From Mytilus edulis (lineage: Eukaryota > Mollusca > Bivalvia > Mytilida > Mytilidae), in contig NC_092348.1 in NCBI RefSeq assembly GCF_963676685.1, forward strand, positions 23,535,386 to 23,599,385: DNA of 64,000 bases. The letters are read 5' to 3'. The position numbers and the translations under genes are program-made. Below are positions 12,801 through 27,800 of this stretch, in pieces. Position 1 is the first letter of the stretch. Each line of letters opens with the position of its first letter. The notes below the pieces were generated by a model. That model was not told where the DNA came from, made no database searches, and saw only the letters and a list, made by a program, of their open reading frames with translations.

Positions 12801-15800
12801 GTAATAGGAATTTCTTCATCCATTGTTAAAAGTATAATGACAGTATAAAGTATGTGTGCAGTTAAATACTTAAAAAGTGAAACCATTAAACTATATTTTT
12901 CGCCTTTGGAGTACTCAGTCCTAATCCGGAGTAGCATCGTTAAGAACATCAAAACCATGAATACGTAAAACTATTTACACACCATTTGTTGAATAATAAT
13001 ATTGATTATTTATCATTATTACCAGCATTATTTAGTACAAATGAAAGAATTAAGCAAAAAAACTATAGATTTAAGTTTAATTGATCTAGCGTACGTACAA
13101 TGCTGTTTTTCATGTAACAATAACTCAATGTAACCGTAGCCTCAATAATTATTGTTACATTCGTAATTAATCAGTTCCTTACCCAACTTTCCTTTCCGGA
13201 AATTAGACTCTAATGTAACAATAATATTTTTATTATTGTTACATTTCCATGTAACCGTAGCCAGTGCCTTATATATAATCACTAAAACTTTCAGGGATTA
13301 TGTATAATCATTATCACTAGAAAAAACGTCAGGGATTATACAGAATAACTGAAATGATACTATACAAATATAGCCTTTGTATGAGGTCGATACAAGGATA
13401 TATTAACCTGAAAGAAGTATATTGACTGAGGACGAAGTCCGAGGTCGATATACTTCTTTGGGTCGATATATCATGTATTGACCTCATACAAAGGCTATAT
13501 TTGTTATATTATTAATTTCTGACCATATTTGTATCAAAATCGTCATTTAAGTTTGTTGGAATTTTATAGATATTACATTGTCTTCTTGACAATAACAACA
13601 TATATTAGTTGTTATTTCATTTACTTTTTTTTTGGACATCTTATGTATTTGAAGATTTTTTTCGTCAAATAATCGATCACAGATATCATGTGTTTTAAAA
13701 CGTAAACAATATCCTGAAATTCATTACATGACGTCACAAAGTATATTGGTTTTTAGATATTCTAAAAATAACCGTGCAATATGCTTTTTGCAGGTCAATA
13801 TGCGTTTTGCTATCCGCCGTTGTCTCTCTACCTTCGAAAATATAGTTTAACATGTGACTATCCCTAAACGAATCAAATTTGTTAAAATATACGAATTGAT
13901 AATATTAAAATATATAGCATATTGAAATATCTAAAAGTTAACCTTAATATATCATGATAATAACCTTAATATTGTAAAACGTTAGGCATTATTTATTAAT
14001 ATGAAAGACACAAAAATATTGAAATGTTAAACACAAAATAATTAAATGATAAGCACAATATAATTAAATGATAAGCAAAATATATATAGAATAAATTGAT
14101 GTTTTGTTTTTAATACTGACTTTATCAATAATAATATCAAGCAAGCCCTTTTCGATATTGACTGTATAAGTATTAATAATATCAAGCGAGCCCACACAGA
14201 CGGGTTGATGAAGTCAGTATGGAAATATTAAATTGCATAATGATTATTCTTTTTATCGTATTGTTTTAGCAATTGTTTTTAGGTTGATAATATGAAATAA
14301 AATGAAATTGTCATTAAAACTATTTTTATGCGTACAGTCGTTTTAATAAATGTTAATGTTATGTATAATATTTTAATATTAAACATTTTATTTACAAACT
14401 AAATTTGGATGGCATCAACTATTACACATTTGCCCTGATTTTCTAAAGGCATATCTATCAAATTCACATCTGTTTTTACCACGATACCACCATTAAAAAA
14501 AACTCTTGTCCTCCACATCAAATCAGATTTTACGGCACGTCTGAGAGAAATAGAGTTTTCAGCATAAACATCTGAAGGTACAAATTGTACAACCTAAAAC
14601 TGATTTCTATTAAAGATCCGAGCAGGATTCCATGCTATTCAGCCTTTTCGTGAATATTGACCATTAGTTTTTTGGGATCTGCTTTTCCTGGAACCAAGGA
14701 TTTGTATAGTAAGACTATAAAAATCCTTGCTGGAACCACTAGTGTAATTGGTTTGAGATCTCATCTTTGAAGCTTTTGATTATTGAAAATCCCTGAAATC
14801 TTATTAGGGAATTTGTAGAATAATAATTAAAATTAGCAGTGATTATTAAAATCACTGGTCCTTTTTAGGGAATCTATATAATCACTAATGTTTTTAGTGA
14901 TTATACATAATTCCTGAAAAATCAGGGATTATACATAATCCCTGATTATACAAATTCACTGTAACATATATACATGAACTCCATAGAAGTATAAACATAG
15001 TTACTGTGTATTGTTAATGAAGCAATATTTATGTTTAAATAGCTTAGTCACTGTCTGATATGGAGAAGGTTGAAGAATATATTTAATGAGAATGTTAAAA
15101 ATATGTCTGACCTATTTGTTAAAACTTCCATTTGTCTTGATTTGCATATGTTATCAAGGCAGGTATGAGAAAATAGATTTTTCTTCCATTATTTTTTTTT
15201 TTAAAGTTTTCCAATTAAAAATGTGTTATGAGGTAGAACAAACTTGTTTACGAACATTTTACATTATGTTATATACCACCTACTGAGTAAAGAAAAGGTG
15301 AATTGATGTTGTAATGAATATAATTAACATATTTTATTTCTATACTTTTTCTTTTGAATACATTTATTATTTGTGTACATATATATAATTATAAATATGC
15401 ATTCAATTTATAAGTCAAGGACAAAGTCTTTTACTTTAAATATATTTATTTCAAAAAATCTTCATCCTGTTCTGCTTTCCTGTACACATTCTTTTGTTGT
15501 TACATGCATTTATTTAATTCTTTTCTGTTTTAAACAGATTTTTCTTGACCTTGTGATTTTAACGAAAGAGAAACTAAAACAAGACATTAGTGTATTTATT
15601 AAAAAAACAAACAGATTATACATATAAATGAAAAGTAATGCGTTATAATTTCTGAAGATGGTGATCCTGATTGTTGGTTGCCATGCTAACCTTAGATAAT
15701 CCAAAATAACCTCTTTGTAGAAATTGTAGGGGAAATAACTTTGTTATCTATTTTATATATGTCTACATTTCTTGCATTTATTTAAAAGTTTAAAAGAAAC

Positions 15801-18800
15801 TCCAAATATTAGTTCGAGTTGAGATATTTTTTTAATTGTTGCATTCTAAAAATTGCACATCTTTATTTTTCCATATTCATGCTGTAATTTGTATAATCTC
15901 ATAAGTCAGAAAGTTATTTTTTTATAAAAATGTTCCTACTTTGAATTTCAGAAGTGAACATACATAACAACTTGTAGAAAGCCATACAGTTCAACAGTTC
16001 ACTGTAGATGTACATGTTACAGCCTCATTATCAAATCAACATCATTTTGCAAATAATGACAAGTTCTATGTATTGTTTATTACAGTTTCTTGTGCAGAAC
16101 TGACCCTGCTGATGTTGCTAGAGTCGAGGCCAAGACATGGATATCAACAAAAGAAAAGTATGATACAGTCCCTCATGTCAGGGAAGGTGTCAAAGGTATT
16201 TTGGGACAGTGGATTTCAGAGCCAGACATGGAAAAAGAGATGAATGACAGATACCCTGGCTGTATGGCAGGTAAATATATAAAAGAAAAATTAGACGTTT
16301 ACTACCATAAGTAACAACTAACGTGGTTTGCTTTCAACTTGATATGAACTAGATCAATATGAAACTTCATGTGACTAAGCAGTAATTGATTGTTTTCTCT
16401 ATAAAGTATGTGATTTTCATCCAGATTAACCAACCAACATGGATGTCATGTCTAAAAATAGAACTTAGGGGTCAAACAACTTTGGCAAATATCTCTTAAC
16501 ACTATCATTATAACAATATCTTCCTATTCTGAATATTTGACAGTGTTTAAATGTTGATTTTTACCGTTTTTGCTGCTTTGGTTGTTATCTAAATAAGCAT
16601 AGGAGGTAGTTTAGAAATTATGTTTATTGCAAAAATGATCAATAACACAAAAAATAACTATACAAAAAACTTTGTCACCAGGTAGATGCCAAGAAATTTT
16701 TGTGTTTTTGTCTATTATCTTATGAACAATACTGGTATTTTTTTTGTTTTGTTTTCAGGCAGGACTATGTTTGTGATACCCTTCAGTATGGGACCTATTG
16801 GAGGTCCAATCAGTAAAATTGGGATACAGCTGACAGATTCTAATTATGTATTACTGTGTATGAAGATAATGACTCGTGTATCACCACACGTTTGGGAAAC
16901 GTTGGGAGATAATGATTTTGTCAAGTGTGTTCATTCTGTTGGTTGTCCTAGACCTGTCCAGAGTAAGTATTGTTCATAAAATATCTTTTCAGGTAAGTTG
17001 ATGTCTCATATATAAATATCTTATTCGTACAAAAGTATGTGTTAAAAAGCCATTTTTAGGTCAAGTACATCAACTTCAACATATGTTTACTATCCTACCT
17101 CCACTTTTCTGTCCCTATCCTACATATTTTTCAATGACTGTCAAAATATTGAGCCTTTCATTTATGACAACTAGGCCCCACATACTTTGCATAACCTTCT
17201 AATTCAGTCTAGTTCTAAATATGCATGAAAACTGTAACATTAAATGTTAAGTAAAACAAGGATGAATAAATCTCGCAAATTGATAATTTTAATATTTTTA
17301 AGACAATACATCATTGTCTTCCAAACTTATCAACTAGTTATTGTAAATTCTGGAGCTCTTAGCAAGTCAACTATAGTTTATATTTTGAAAATGGTTCATC
17401 TTAATATCAGGAAAGCAATATTTGTTTTGATGAGTATGCTTTAAGTATCATTTTATTCTTCAGGAAAGGTTATAAACCACTGGCCATGTAATCCAGAGAG
17501 AATCATGATAGCCCATAGACCTGAACAGAGAGAAATTATGTCATATGGTAGTGGGTATGGTGGAAACTCTCTACTGGGAAAGAAATGTTTTGCCCTAAGA
17601 ATAGCCAGTGTTATTGCTAGGGATGAAGGTTGGCTTGCAGAACATATGTTGGTAAGTCCTCAAAACAGCCAATTTGATAATAAATGGTTTAGTGTGAGCC
17701 AAGGCTCCTTGTTATAACAGAAAATTGAGAGATAATAATGGTGACCCAACACAATGTTATGAGTAACAGGATAACTATATTTGGTATATGGGATTCTTGC
17801 AAGGTCAACATATCTATCAGACAGTCCTTATTTCATAGATATGTAATCAAGGTTAAATTTTCCTTGTCAAGTCTGTAACTATATTTGGTCTATGGAATTA
17901 TTGCCTGATGTGCATGTTGTCTGATCATCTAAACTCCTTTAATTGGATCATTTGGAATTACTCATTTTAAATTGAAGACATAAATTTAATCATGATATAT
18001 TCAGCAGGTGAGGCATTTTAGTTTGCTATTTAAAAGATATTACAATTGTAATATAAGGCTTATTTTTTTTTCTTCAGATTATGGGACTTCAAAATGAGAA
18101 GACAGGAGAAGAAAAATTTATATGTGCAGCTTTCCCCAGTGCTTGTGGTAAAACAAACCTTGCCATGTTAGAACCATCAATTCCAGGGTACAAAGTCAGA
18201 GTTGTAGGTAGGTTTCATAGTTTATATGCCTCTGGAGGTTAAGAAAACATTGATTAAATAACAAAAGAGGGACAACTTAAGGTCATAAATAATACATAAA
18301 AAAACATGAATCTGAATCATTTATCCTAATGACTAACCAGAAGACAAAATATGAAAAATTCAATAAACTATGGTTGCAAACAGATGAAAATAATGGCTGG
18401 TGTCTTCCTCCATCTTGGATTTTGAAGTAGCAGATAACCGTTTGTCTAGATCTTTAATGAAATGTGTTAATTATTTAGAGAAGTATGTAATTCATGTGTA
18501 AGACTTTAAGTATAAATATAGAAAAAATTTGTGTTTTATCATATTTTTATCGATCCTGCAGCTCAACATAGGTATAATGATCCCGCAGCGGCGGCAGTGT
18601 TAGCTAACTTCTTAAAAGCTTTATATTTTAGAAGGTGTAACACCTGGATGCTTCATACTTTGTATATAGATGCATCATGTTACGAAGTTTCCATCAGTCA
18701 CATGTCCAATGTCCTTGACCTCATTTTCATAGTTCAGTGATATTTGAAAAAAAAAGTTAAGATTTTTTTGTAATGTTAAATTCTCTCTTATTATAAGTAA

Positions 18801-21800
18801 TAGGATAACTGTATTTGGTATGTGCGTACCTTGCAAGGTCCTCATGCCCGTCAGACAGTTTTCACTTGACCTCGACCTCATTTCATGGATCAGTCAGTGT
18901 TCTAGGATTCCCATTACCCGTTACCCGGGGTAAGTGGATTAGGACAACGGGTAAGTCATTTTTTAGCCTTTGTCACCCGGTGGTAAGTCAATTTTCAAGT
19001 TCGGGGAAGCCGAAAAACTCTTGAAATTTCCCGGTCCTCTTCAATTTTCCCATATCTGCTTTTTATTTTTATTAAATCACGAGAAAAAACTTTGATAAAA
19101 GATCGAAGATTTTGTCGATGTCTATCGGCGCTTTTATTCAAGCACTCGTTTACTAGGTGTAATCAAGCGCAAAAGAGACCACATTCTTCTATCATTCTAA
19201 AAGTCGGTCACGGTGTCGGTAAAATCAGAAAATCCGGATTGATAACTGGTGCTTAAATCAGGACATAAACGATTTTTTTTCTTGTCATCGGAGGAAAATA
19301 AACTTACAGTTGCATTTATTATAGCTCTTAATAAATGACATAGTAATAACTATAACATATTTGTCAAATTTAGTAAGAAATCGTTTTTTTTAAATTTTGT
19401 ACAAAATTCAATCGTATCCGAATCCAGCTTTGTTCAGACAAACTTCACAACATATAATTTAAAGCCAATCTCCGACGCAGAGCTCATATCCGTTCCGTAC
19501 TTACTACGTATCACTACACTAAATATGTCATTGTATTGTAGTGTACTAAGTATACGGAAAGGAAACGAACGCTGTACGGAGATTGATTTAAAGCATGTCA
19601 TAAAAGTTTTTAAATTTAAAATCTATGTGCAACAAATGACTTATCCTTAATCATTAATGTTCAGTGAATCAGCCTGAAAAATATACAGTATTTTATAAAG
19701 AGCATGTCTGATTTTTAAAAAGAGTTGCATGTAAGTCCCTTATTTTTTTTACAGTGGATTATTGGTATGAAAGTCAGTGAAGTACTGTTATAGTTCAATG
19801 TACTTTTCTAGTGGTATAGGTATATAGTTACAATTAAGCCATATATTTCAAATACTTTTCAATACACTTTAGTCATCATTGCTTCATACAAAACATCATT
19901 TGACATCACAAAAAAGGGTACTTTCTGAAGCATGAAAAAGGTGCCAGGAAATGGCTAGAATGCAGGTTTTGCATCATTTACCCCAGAGCTTCTGGGGCCT
20001 TGAGCGGCCCCCAGACCCCCGGCCATAAGGGCGGCGATTTAGCTCGCCGCAGAGTGCCGTCCACATTGGTTGGCGGATTTAACTTTTAGATGTGGGTAAG
20101 TAATTTTTTTATTGATCTTACCCGTGGTAAGTCAAGGTGCCAAAAAAATCCTAGAACACTGTCAGTGAACAAGGGTAAAGTTTTGGTGGTCAAGTCCATA
20201 TCTCAGATACTATAAGCAGTAGGTCTAGTATATTCGGTGTATGGAAGGACTGTAAGGTGTACATGTCCAACTGGCAGGTGTCATCTGACCTTGACCTCAT
20301 TTTCATGGTTCAGTGGTTATAGATAAGTTTTTGTGTGTTGGTCTGTTTTTCTTATACTATAAACAGACGTTCTAGTATATTCGGTGTATGGAAGGACTGT
20401 AAGGTGTGCATGTCTAGCTGACATGTGTCAACTGACCTTGACCTCATTTTTATGGTTCAGTGGTCAAAGTTAAGTTTTTGAGTTTTTGGTCTTTTTTTCT
20501 AGTACTATATGCAATAGGTCAACTATGTTTGGTGTACGGAAATATTTTATGATCTATATGTCAGTCGCGCATGTTTTATTTGACCTTGACCTCATTTTTG
20601 CTCATTGCTAAGTGTTAAGTATTTGTGTTTTGGTCTGTTTTTCTTAATTTATAAGCAATAGGTCAACTGTATTTGTTGTATGGAAGAATTGTTAGCTGTA
20701 CTTGTCTGCCTGGCATGGTTCATCTGACTTTGACCTCATTTTCATGGTTCATTGATCAATGTTTAGTTTTCTTGGTTTATGTTGAGTTTATGTGACAGTT
20801 GTAAGAAAGCTTTATATTTAGGACTATCAACATAATATTAATGATTAGTAAAAAAGGCGAGACATTTCAGCGTGTGAACTCTTGTTGTCTGTATTTTCTA
20901 AAAACACAATATTTGAGTTTGATTTTAATATTATTTTTCAACTTTGCCATAGTAGGGGAGATAACTCAGATACGGTAATTTTATAATAGAAAGTGTTGTG
21001 AATTTACTTAATTTAGTACTGTGGATTCATTATAATACCTGGATACCAATTTTTGTGGGTTTCGTTGGTACAGGTGAACCACGAATTCAAATATCCACGA
21101 TTATGCAAGTTTTCAGCAATCCACGAAAACTGATACCCACGAAAATAAATGAATCCACAGTATGTAGCAAGAAAACAAGTCTGGTGACCTCTTTATTTCT
21201 TTTTCTTATCTGAAAGGATGTTATAAAGGCTATCTTCTCACTTTTTATCTTAAAATTTTATGGTGAAGCTTTCTTTTTATCACAGAAAATTTGTTTTTCC
21301 TTGCAAAATTTGATTACTATACAAACTCTGGCAATTTTGTGCAACCTGTCACATGAAAAAAAAGTCTAAAATTATTGGTTCAACATTGTTGATGGCCATT
21401 AAAAGCAGGCATCCACCCATAACTATCAGCTGTAATTGTGAGAAATTCTGTTACAATAACCAAAACCAAGGACCAGTTTTGATATAGGGAAATCTGTTCG
21501 GTATCAGTAAATAATGTTTATTGTTACAGGTGATGATATAGCATGGTTAAAGTTTGACAAAGAGGGAACCCTGAGAGCAATCAATCCTGAGGCTGGATTC
21601 TTTGGTGTAGCACCAGGTACAAACTTTAAAACCAACCCTAATGCCATGAAGACATTCCAGAAAAACTCTATATTTACCAATGTAGCTGAGACTGCTGATG
21701 GAGGATTCTTCTGGGAAGGCATGGAAGATGAAATTGACAAGGTATTGTTATATACTGGTTCACATTTATGTCCCTCCCATGAATGTTTTGTTTCAATTTT

Positions 21801-24800
21801 TCAGGGGATCTACAAAATTTCTTAAATTTGGTATAAGCTTCATGTGAGCATGCTTAAATAGTTAGATGCATTATCAGATTCATCACTCAACAACTTCCTA
21901 GTGTATTTATCAAATATTTATGTATATTTACACATAATGGTTATCAGAATGCAAGTGGAGACCAAATTTTCATGTAAAAATGGATAGAAAAGAAATCACC
22001 AAAAAAATTCTCATGTTCTAACTAGTATAATTTTGTAGCTATCTGCTTGGTAAGATGCATCTGATAATATTAAAATAAATATATATACTCTCCTGAAGGA
22101 ACATAATACTACATGAAGAATATACACTGTACAAAAGGCATGTTTCATTTATCAAGTAAAATTTTACCCATATCTTTTTAGAACATGGCTATAACAACAT
22201 GGTTAAATAAGAAATGGCACATTGGAGCCCCAGGAAAGGCAGCACATCCAAATTCCAGATTTACAGCCCCAGCTAGTCAGTGTCCTATTATACATCCTGA
22301 TTGGGAAAAACCAGAGGGAGTACCTATTTCTGCAATTATCTTTGGTGGAAGGAGACCTACAGGTTAGTGCTAAGAGGCAACAGAGGGATTTCCTATTTTT
22401 GCATTTATCTTTGGTGTTGCCACATAAACAGAGATAATTTCTATATTACATTTAGTCTATGTAGACCCACAGGTAGTTGCATGAGTGACCTATAAAGTGT
22501 ATTATGGAAGAAGAACTTGTGGAAAGTTGTGAAATGCACTTACAAATGTTTTAAAGGCATTAGAGAAAGTTTTAAATATCTCAGCCTTTAGCTGTTGGAG
22601 ACACACAGATAAACTCTTGAAACAAAATAGAGTCTATTCAATACAGTTCTACTTATCTGTGGCAGCAGAAAACCTAAATTGGACGATACTATTCCGTTAA
22701 ATTTCTTGTTAAAAAGCTAAAAATGGACATGTAGGGGCAATAACTCAATAGTGGGAGGTCAAAAATGAAGAAATACAATAAACGTTGCAACAAACACAAA
22801 AGTATAGACTGAGCAACACAAACCCTAAAACACTATAAGTGATCTCATGTGCTGTTTGAAAACCATTGGCTTAGGAACATTCGGACATAGAAGTCTTTAT
22901 AGCTTGCTGTTTGGTGTGAGCGTTTGAAGGCTGCACTTTGACTTATAATGGTTTACATTTACAAATTGTGACTTGGATGGAGAGTTATCTCATTGGCACT
23001 CATATCACAATTCTTACACCTATATAAGACAGAAGCCAAGGGGTAGTTAGCCAGGTGAACTAAAAATGTATTTCTATATATTTTTACAGGTGTACCACTT
23101 GTGTTTGAGACCTTCAGTTGGGAACACGGAGTTATGGTTGGTGCTTGTGTTAAGTCAGAGGCCACTGCTGCTGCTGAATTCAAAGGTTTGTAAATAAGGA
23201 AGAGTAATAAATTTTATTTTTAAAATGTTGTTAAAAGTAAAATAACAAAAATACCAAACTCTGAGGAAAATTCTAAACAGAAAGTTCCTTAGCAAATGGC
23301 AAAATGAAAAGCTCAAACACATCAAACCAACACATAACAATTGTCATATTCCTACTTGGTACAGGCATTTCCTTAGGAAGAAATATATCATTAGGATAAT
23401 TATTTCCCATGATTTGAAAATTTATTGGCTAAAAATGTGTGTAATATTAAAATATAATACTTCAAAGGAATATGAATGCATGTTTGTTAAATTTCATTTG
23501 GAAGTGAAGTTTCAATTTTAATACTGAATTAGTCTTATGGAAAACTTCTCTATTTCAGGAAAGATGATTATGCACGATCCAATGGCTATGAGGCCATTTA
23601 TGGGATACAACTTTGGAAATTATTTACAGCATTGGTTAAGCCTGAATGCAAAACCACACAAGGTAATATTATTTACAAATTTATTCAATTTCACCAGGAA
23701 AATACAAACAAAAATCTTTCAATGAGTTAGTGAACCATGATTGAGAAATTATATCAAGTTGCTGTGCACATAATAAGTTGAGTACATGTATCCATGTCCA
23801 CATTTTGTTATATTGGAGGAAATAGTTTCAAACATGCAAGAACTTATATAATTTATGTATAAAAAGATTGAGAATAGTGTTCTTACTTGTTTAAAAAAAT
23901 AGAATAAACCTTTTATATTTTGAAGAGAGAATGCAGCAGATGTCATATAATTGATTTGACATCCTTGATTGGATTAAGTTTCCTTCATCACCAGGGGGAG
24001 TTTAAATTTTTAGGCAACAGAACTCGTCTTCCTAGCTTTGAAACTGGACCAATATCCTTATCCTTAATACCTTATCTTAAACTTAGATATATGTATGTTA
24101 GCTCATTTTAAAGCTGAGACATTTTCACATATGTGGTTAAATTTTTCGGGGTAGAAAGTGAGATTCATTTTTCAATGAATTAGGAAAAAATCCCTTTTTT
24201 AGCACAATAAGTTCTTTGAAAATATATTAGTTTGAACAAATTTAATAGCTCCATAGTTTTTATATGACCCCAAAAAAATTTTGGGATCGTATAATGGTAT
24301 GATGTCGTCGTCGTCCGAAGACACATTGGTTTATGGATAATAACTTAAGTTTAAGTGAATAGATCTTCATGAAATTTTTTCAGAAGGTTCAATACCACAA
24401 AAGGAAGGTTGGGATTGATTTGGGGGATGATGGTACCAACTGATTAGGAATTGGGGGCCCAAAAGGGGCCCAAAACAAGTATTTTTTTAGTTTCAGGAAA
24501 ATAACTTGTGTAGAAGTATTTCAATAGACCACTTTCGAGTTCATCCGTCACCGGCAAAAACTCGTCAATTATGCACGCCTTTATGACGTCATTTACCAGA
24601 TAGAGGGGCTCGCCTGTATCCCTGCACTATTTACGTTCATCAAGCGTCTAAGTGATCGTTTTTGTGCAGGATAAACTAGAAATAATGGTTGCTCTGTAGG
24701 TACTTACTGACAATTCCCTAATGACAGCAGTGTTGATTGTCTATTTTCAGAATTCAATTTGCCGAATAATTCGTACAATATAGAATTATAATTTTCCAAC

Positions 24801-27800
24801 CACTCGCTCAACACTGTAAGGAAGTGACGACGCCCCTAAACGCACGTATGACGGTGATAAAGGCGCGTATAATTGACGAGTTTTTTCCGGTGACGGATGT
24901 ATTCGAAAGTGGTCTATTGCTCTGAAATCATATCAATGTTTAAAACCACAAGTAGAAAGTTTGGATTCATTTTAGGGGTTATGGGGCCAAAGTTTAGGAA
25001 TTAAGGGCCAAAAAGGGGTCAAAACAAGCATTTTTATACGACCGCAAAAATTTTAATTTTTCGTCGTATATTGCTATCACGTTGGCGTCGTCTTGTGTCG
25101 TCGTCCGAATACTTTTAGTTTTTGCACTCTAACTTTAGTAAAAGTGAATAGAAATCTATGAAATTTTAACACAAGGTTTATGACCACAAAAGGAAGGTTG
25201 GGATTGATTTTGGGAGTTTTGGTCCCAACATTTTAGGAATTAGGGGCCAAAAAAGGGCCCAAATAAGCATTATTCTTGGTTTTCACACTATAACTTTAGT
25301 TTAAGTAAATTGGAAATCTATGAAATTTTGACACAAGGTTTATGACCACAAAAGGAAGGTTGTGATTGATTTTGGGAGTTTTGGTACTAACAGTTTAGGA
25401 ATTAGGGGCCAAAAAAGGGCCCAAATAAGCATTATTCTTGGTTTTCCTACAATAACTTTAGTATAAGTAAATAGAAATCAATGAAATTTAAACACAAGGT
25501 TTATGAACACAAAAGGAAGGTTGGAATTGATTTTGGGAGTGTTGGTCCTAACAGTTTAGGAATTGTGGGCTAAAAAGGGGCCCAAATAAGCATTATTCTT
25601 GGTTTTCGCACTATAACTTTAGTATAAGTAAATAGAAATCTATGAATTTTAAACACAAGGTTTATGACCATAAAAGGAAGGTTGGGTTTGATTTTGGGAG
25701 GTTTGGTCCCAACAGTTTAGGAATAAGGGGCCCAAAGGGTCCAAAATTGAACTTAGTTTGATTTTATCAAAAATTGAATAATTGGGGTTCTTTGATATGC
25801 CAAATCTAACTGTGTATGTAGATTCTTAATTTTTAATCCCGTTTTCAAATTGGTCTACATTAAGGTCCAAAGGGTCCAAAATTAAACTTAGTTTGATTTT
25901 AACAAAAATTGAATCCTTGGGGTTCTTTGATATGCTGAATCTAAAAATGTACTTAGATTTTTTATTATTGGCCCAGTTTTCAAGTTGGTCCAAATCGGGG
26001 TCCAAAATTAAACTTTGTTTGATTTCATTAAAAATTGAATAATTGGGGTTCTTTGAAATGCCAAATCTAACTATGTTTGTAGATTCTTAATTTTTGGTCC
26101 CGTTTTCAAATTGGTCTACATTAAAGTCCAAAGGGTCCAAAATTGAATTCTTGGGCTTTTTTGATATGCTGAATCTAAACATATACTTAGATTTTTGATT
26201 ATGGGCCCAGATTTCAAGTTGGTTCAAATCAGGATCCAAAATTATTATATTAAGTATTGTGCAATAGCAAGAAATATTCAATTGCACAGTATTCAGCAAT
26301 AGCAAGAAATCTTCAATTGCACACAGTATTGTGCAATAGCAAGCAATTTTCAATTGCACAGTATTGCGCAATAGCAAGAAATCTTCAATTGCACAGTATT
26401 GTGCAATAGCAAATATTTTCAATTGCACAGTATTGCGCATTGATTTCATTAAAAATTGAATAATTGGGGTTCTTTGAAATGCCAAATCTAACTATGTTTG
26501 TAGATTCTTAATTTTTGGTCCCGTTTTCAAATTGGTCTACATTAAAGTCCAAAGGGTCCAAAATTGAATTCTTGGGCTTTTTTGATATGCTGAATCTAAA
26601 CATATACTTAGATTTTTGATTATGGGCCCAGATTTCAAGTTGGTTCAAATCAGGATCCAAAATTATTATATTAAGTATTGTGCAATAGCAAGAGCAATTT
26701 TCAATTGCACAGTATTGCGCAATAGCAAGAAATCTTCAATTGCACAGTATTGTGCAATAGCAAATATTTTCAATTGCACAGTATTGCGCAATAACAAGAA
26801 ATATCTAATTGCACAATATTGTGCAATAGCAAGAAATTTTCAATTGGAGTTATCTTTCTTTGTCCAGAATAGTAGTTGAATCAACTTAAATCATTGTTTT
26901 ATACAATAAACAATGTATATTCACTTTTACTACCAACTGATAAATTAAAACAATCTTTACCATTCAGTGATAACAAGCACTTTATTTTACATTTTAATAT
27001 TTTATGGTGTATTTAAATGAGTAGTTATTGTTGCAAACTCCATTAGGAATTTGAATTGAGATCAGTTTTGGAAAAAAGGAAAGGGGGATGTGAAAAAAAA
27101 TGGGGGGGGGGGGGGGGGGGGGGTTTAAATTTTTCTCATTTCAGATTTCATAAATAAAAAGAAAATTTCTTCAAACATTTTTTTGAGAGGATTAATATTC
27201 AACAGCATAGTGAATTGCTCAAAGGCAAAAACAAATATTTTAAGTTCATTAGACCACATTCATTCTGTGTCAGAAACCTATGCTGTGTCAACTATTTAAT
27301 CACAATCCAGCTTAAATGTTGTGTCCATACTTGCCGCAACCTCTGCGGTCGTATATAGCTGCGCCCTGCAGAGCATCTGGTTCTAGTTTCAAGACAATAA
27401 CTTATGTGTAATTGTATGGATCTCTCTGAAATTGTACCACAATTTACCATATAACAAAGGGGAGGCTGGGATTAAGTTTTGGGTTAATTGCCCACAATAT
27501 GAAGGAATTAGGGGCCCAAAAAGGGCCAAAAAAGAAGCATGTTTCTAGTTTCCAAACAATCATGACAATAAGTTGTGTTTAGGTGTATGGATCTCTCTGA
27601 AATTGTACTACAAGGTTCAATACTGCAATGGAAAGCATGGGTTTAAGGGTTATTGCTCCAAGGGGGTTTCAAAAAGTGGGAGGGATTTTTTGTTTACCAT
27701 TTGTTGAAGGGCTTCCTTTTTTTTTTTTTTTTTTTTTTCAAATTTCGAATTTTGAAAAGTTTCAAGAAGAACTCTTCAATTGCACAGTATTGTGCAATAG

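Larger units (their letters stand above)
8439..14965. mobile_element. 6.5-kb region bounded by long inverted repeats
   Basis: The left arm GTTACAGTGAATTTGTATAA is matched by its complement ending at 14965. A further inner pair (about 8520-8710 against 13090-13275, including CTACGGTTACAT) is also inverted. The right arm is split: a stretch at about 13370-14790 separates two pieces. Flanks are ATAT on both sides. It resembles a TIR transposon expanded by later insertions; no transposase was seen and the superfamily is not assigned. Confidence 0.6.
25035..27381 (+). mobile_element. Helitron/Helentron-like element (family H1), inner, nested
   Basis: Starts TATACGACCGCAAAAA with GTCGTC microsatellite remains. 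Ends with GCGGTCGTATATAGCTGCGC, a hairpin and CTGGT. Left flank AACAAGCATTTT and right flank TCTAGTTTCAAGAC join to give the normal body of the outer element, showing a clean insertion at a T-rich site. Internal body matches 8848-12614. Confidence 0.68.

Noticed and set aside
21504-21740. 78-codon minus-strand frame
   Set aside because: Antisense shadow of a PEPCK exon.
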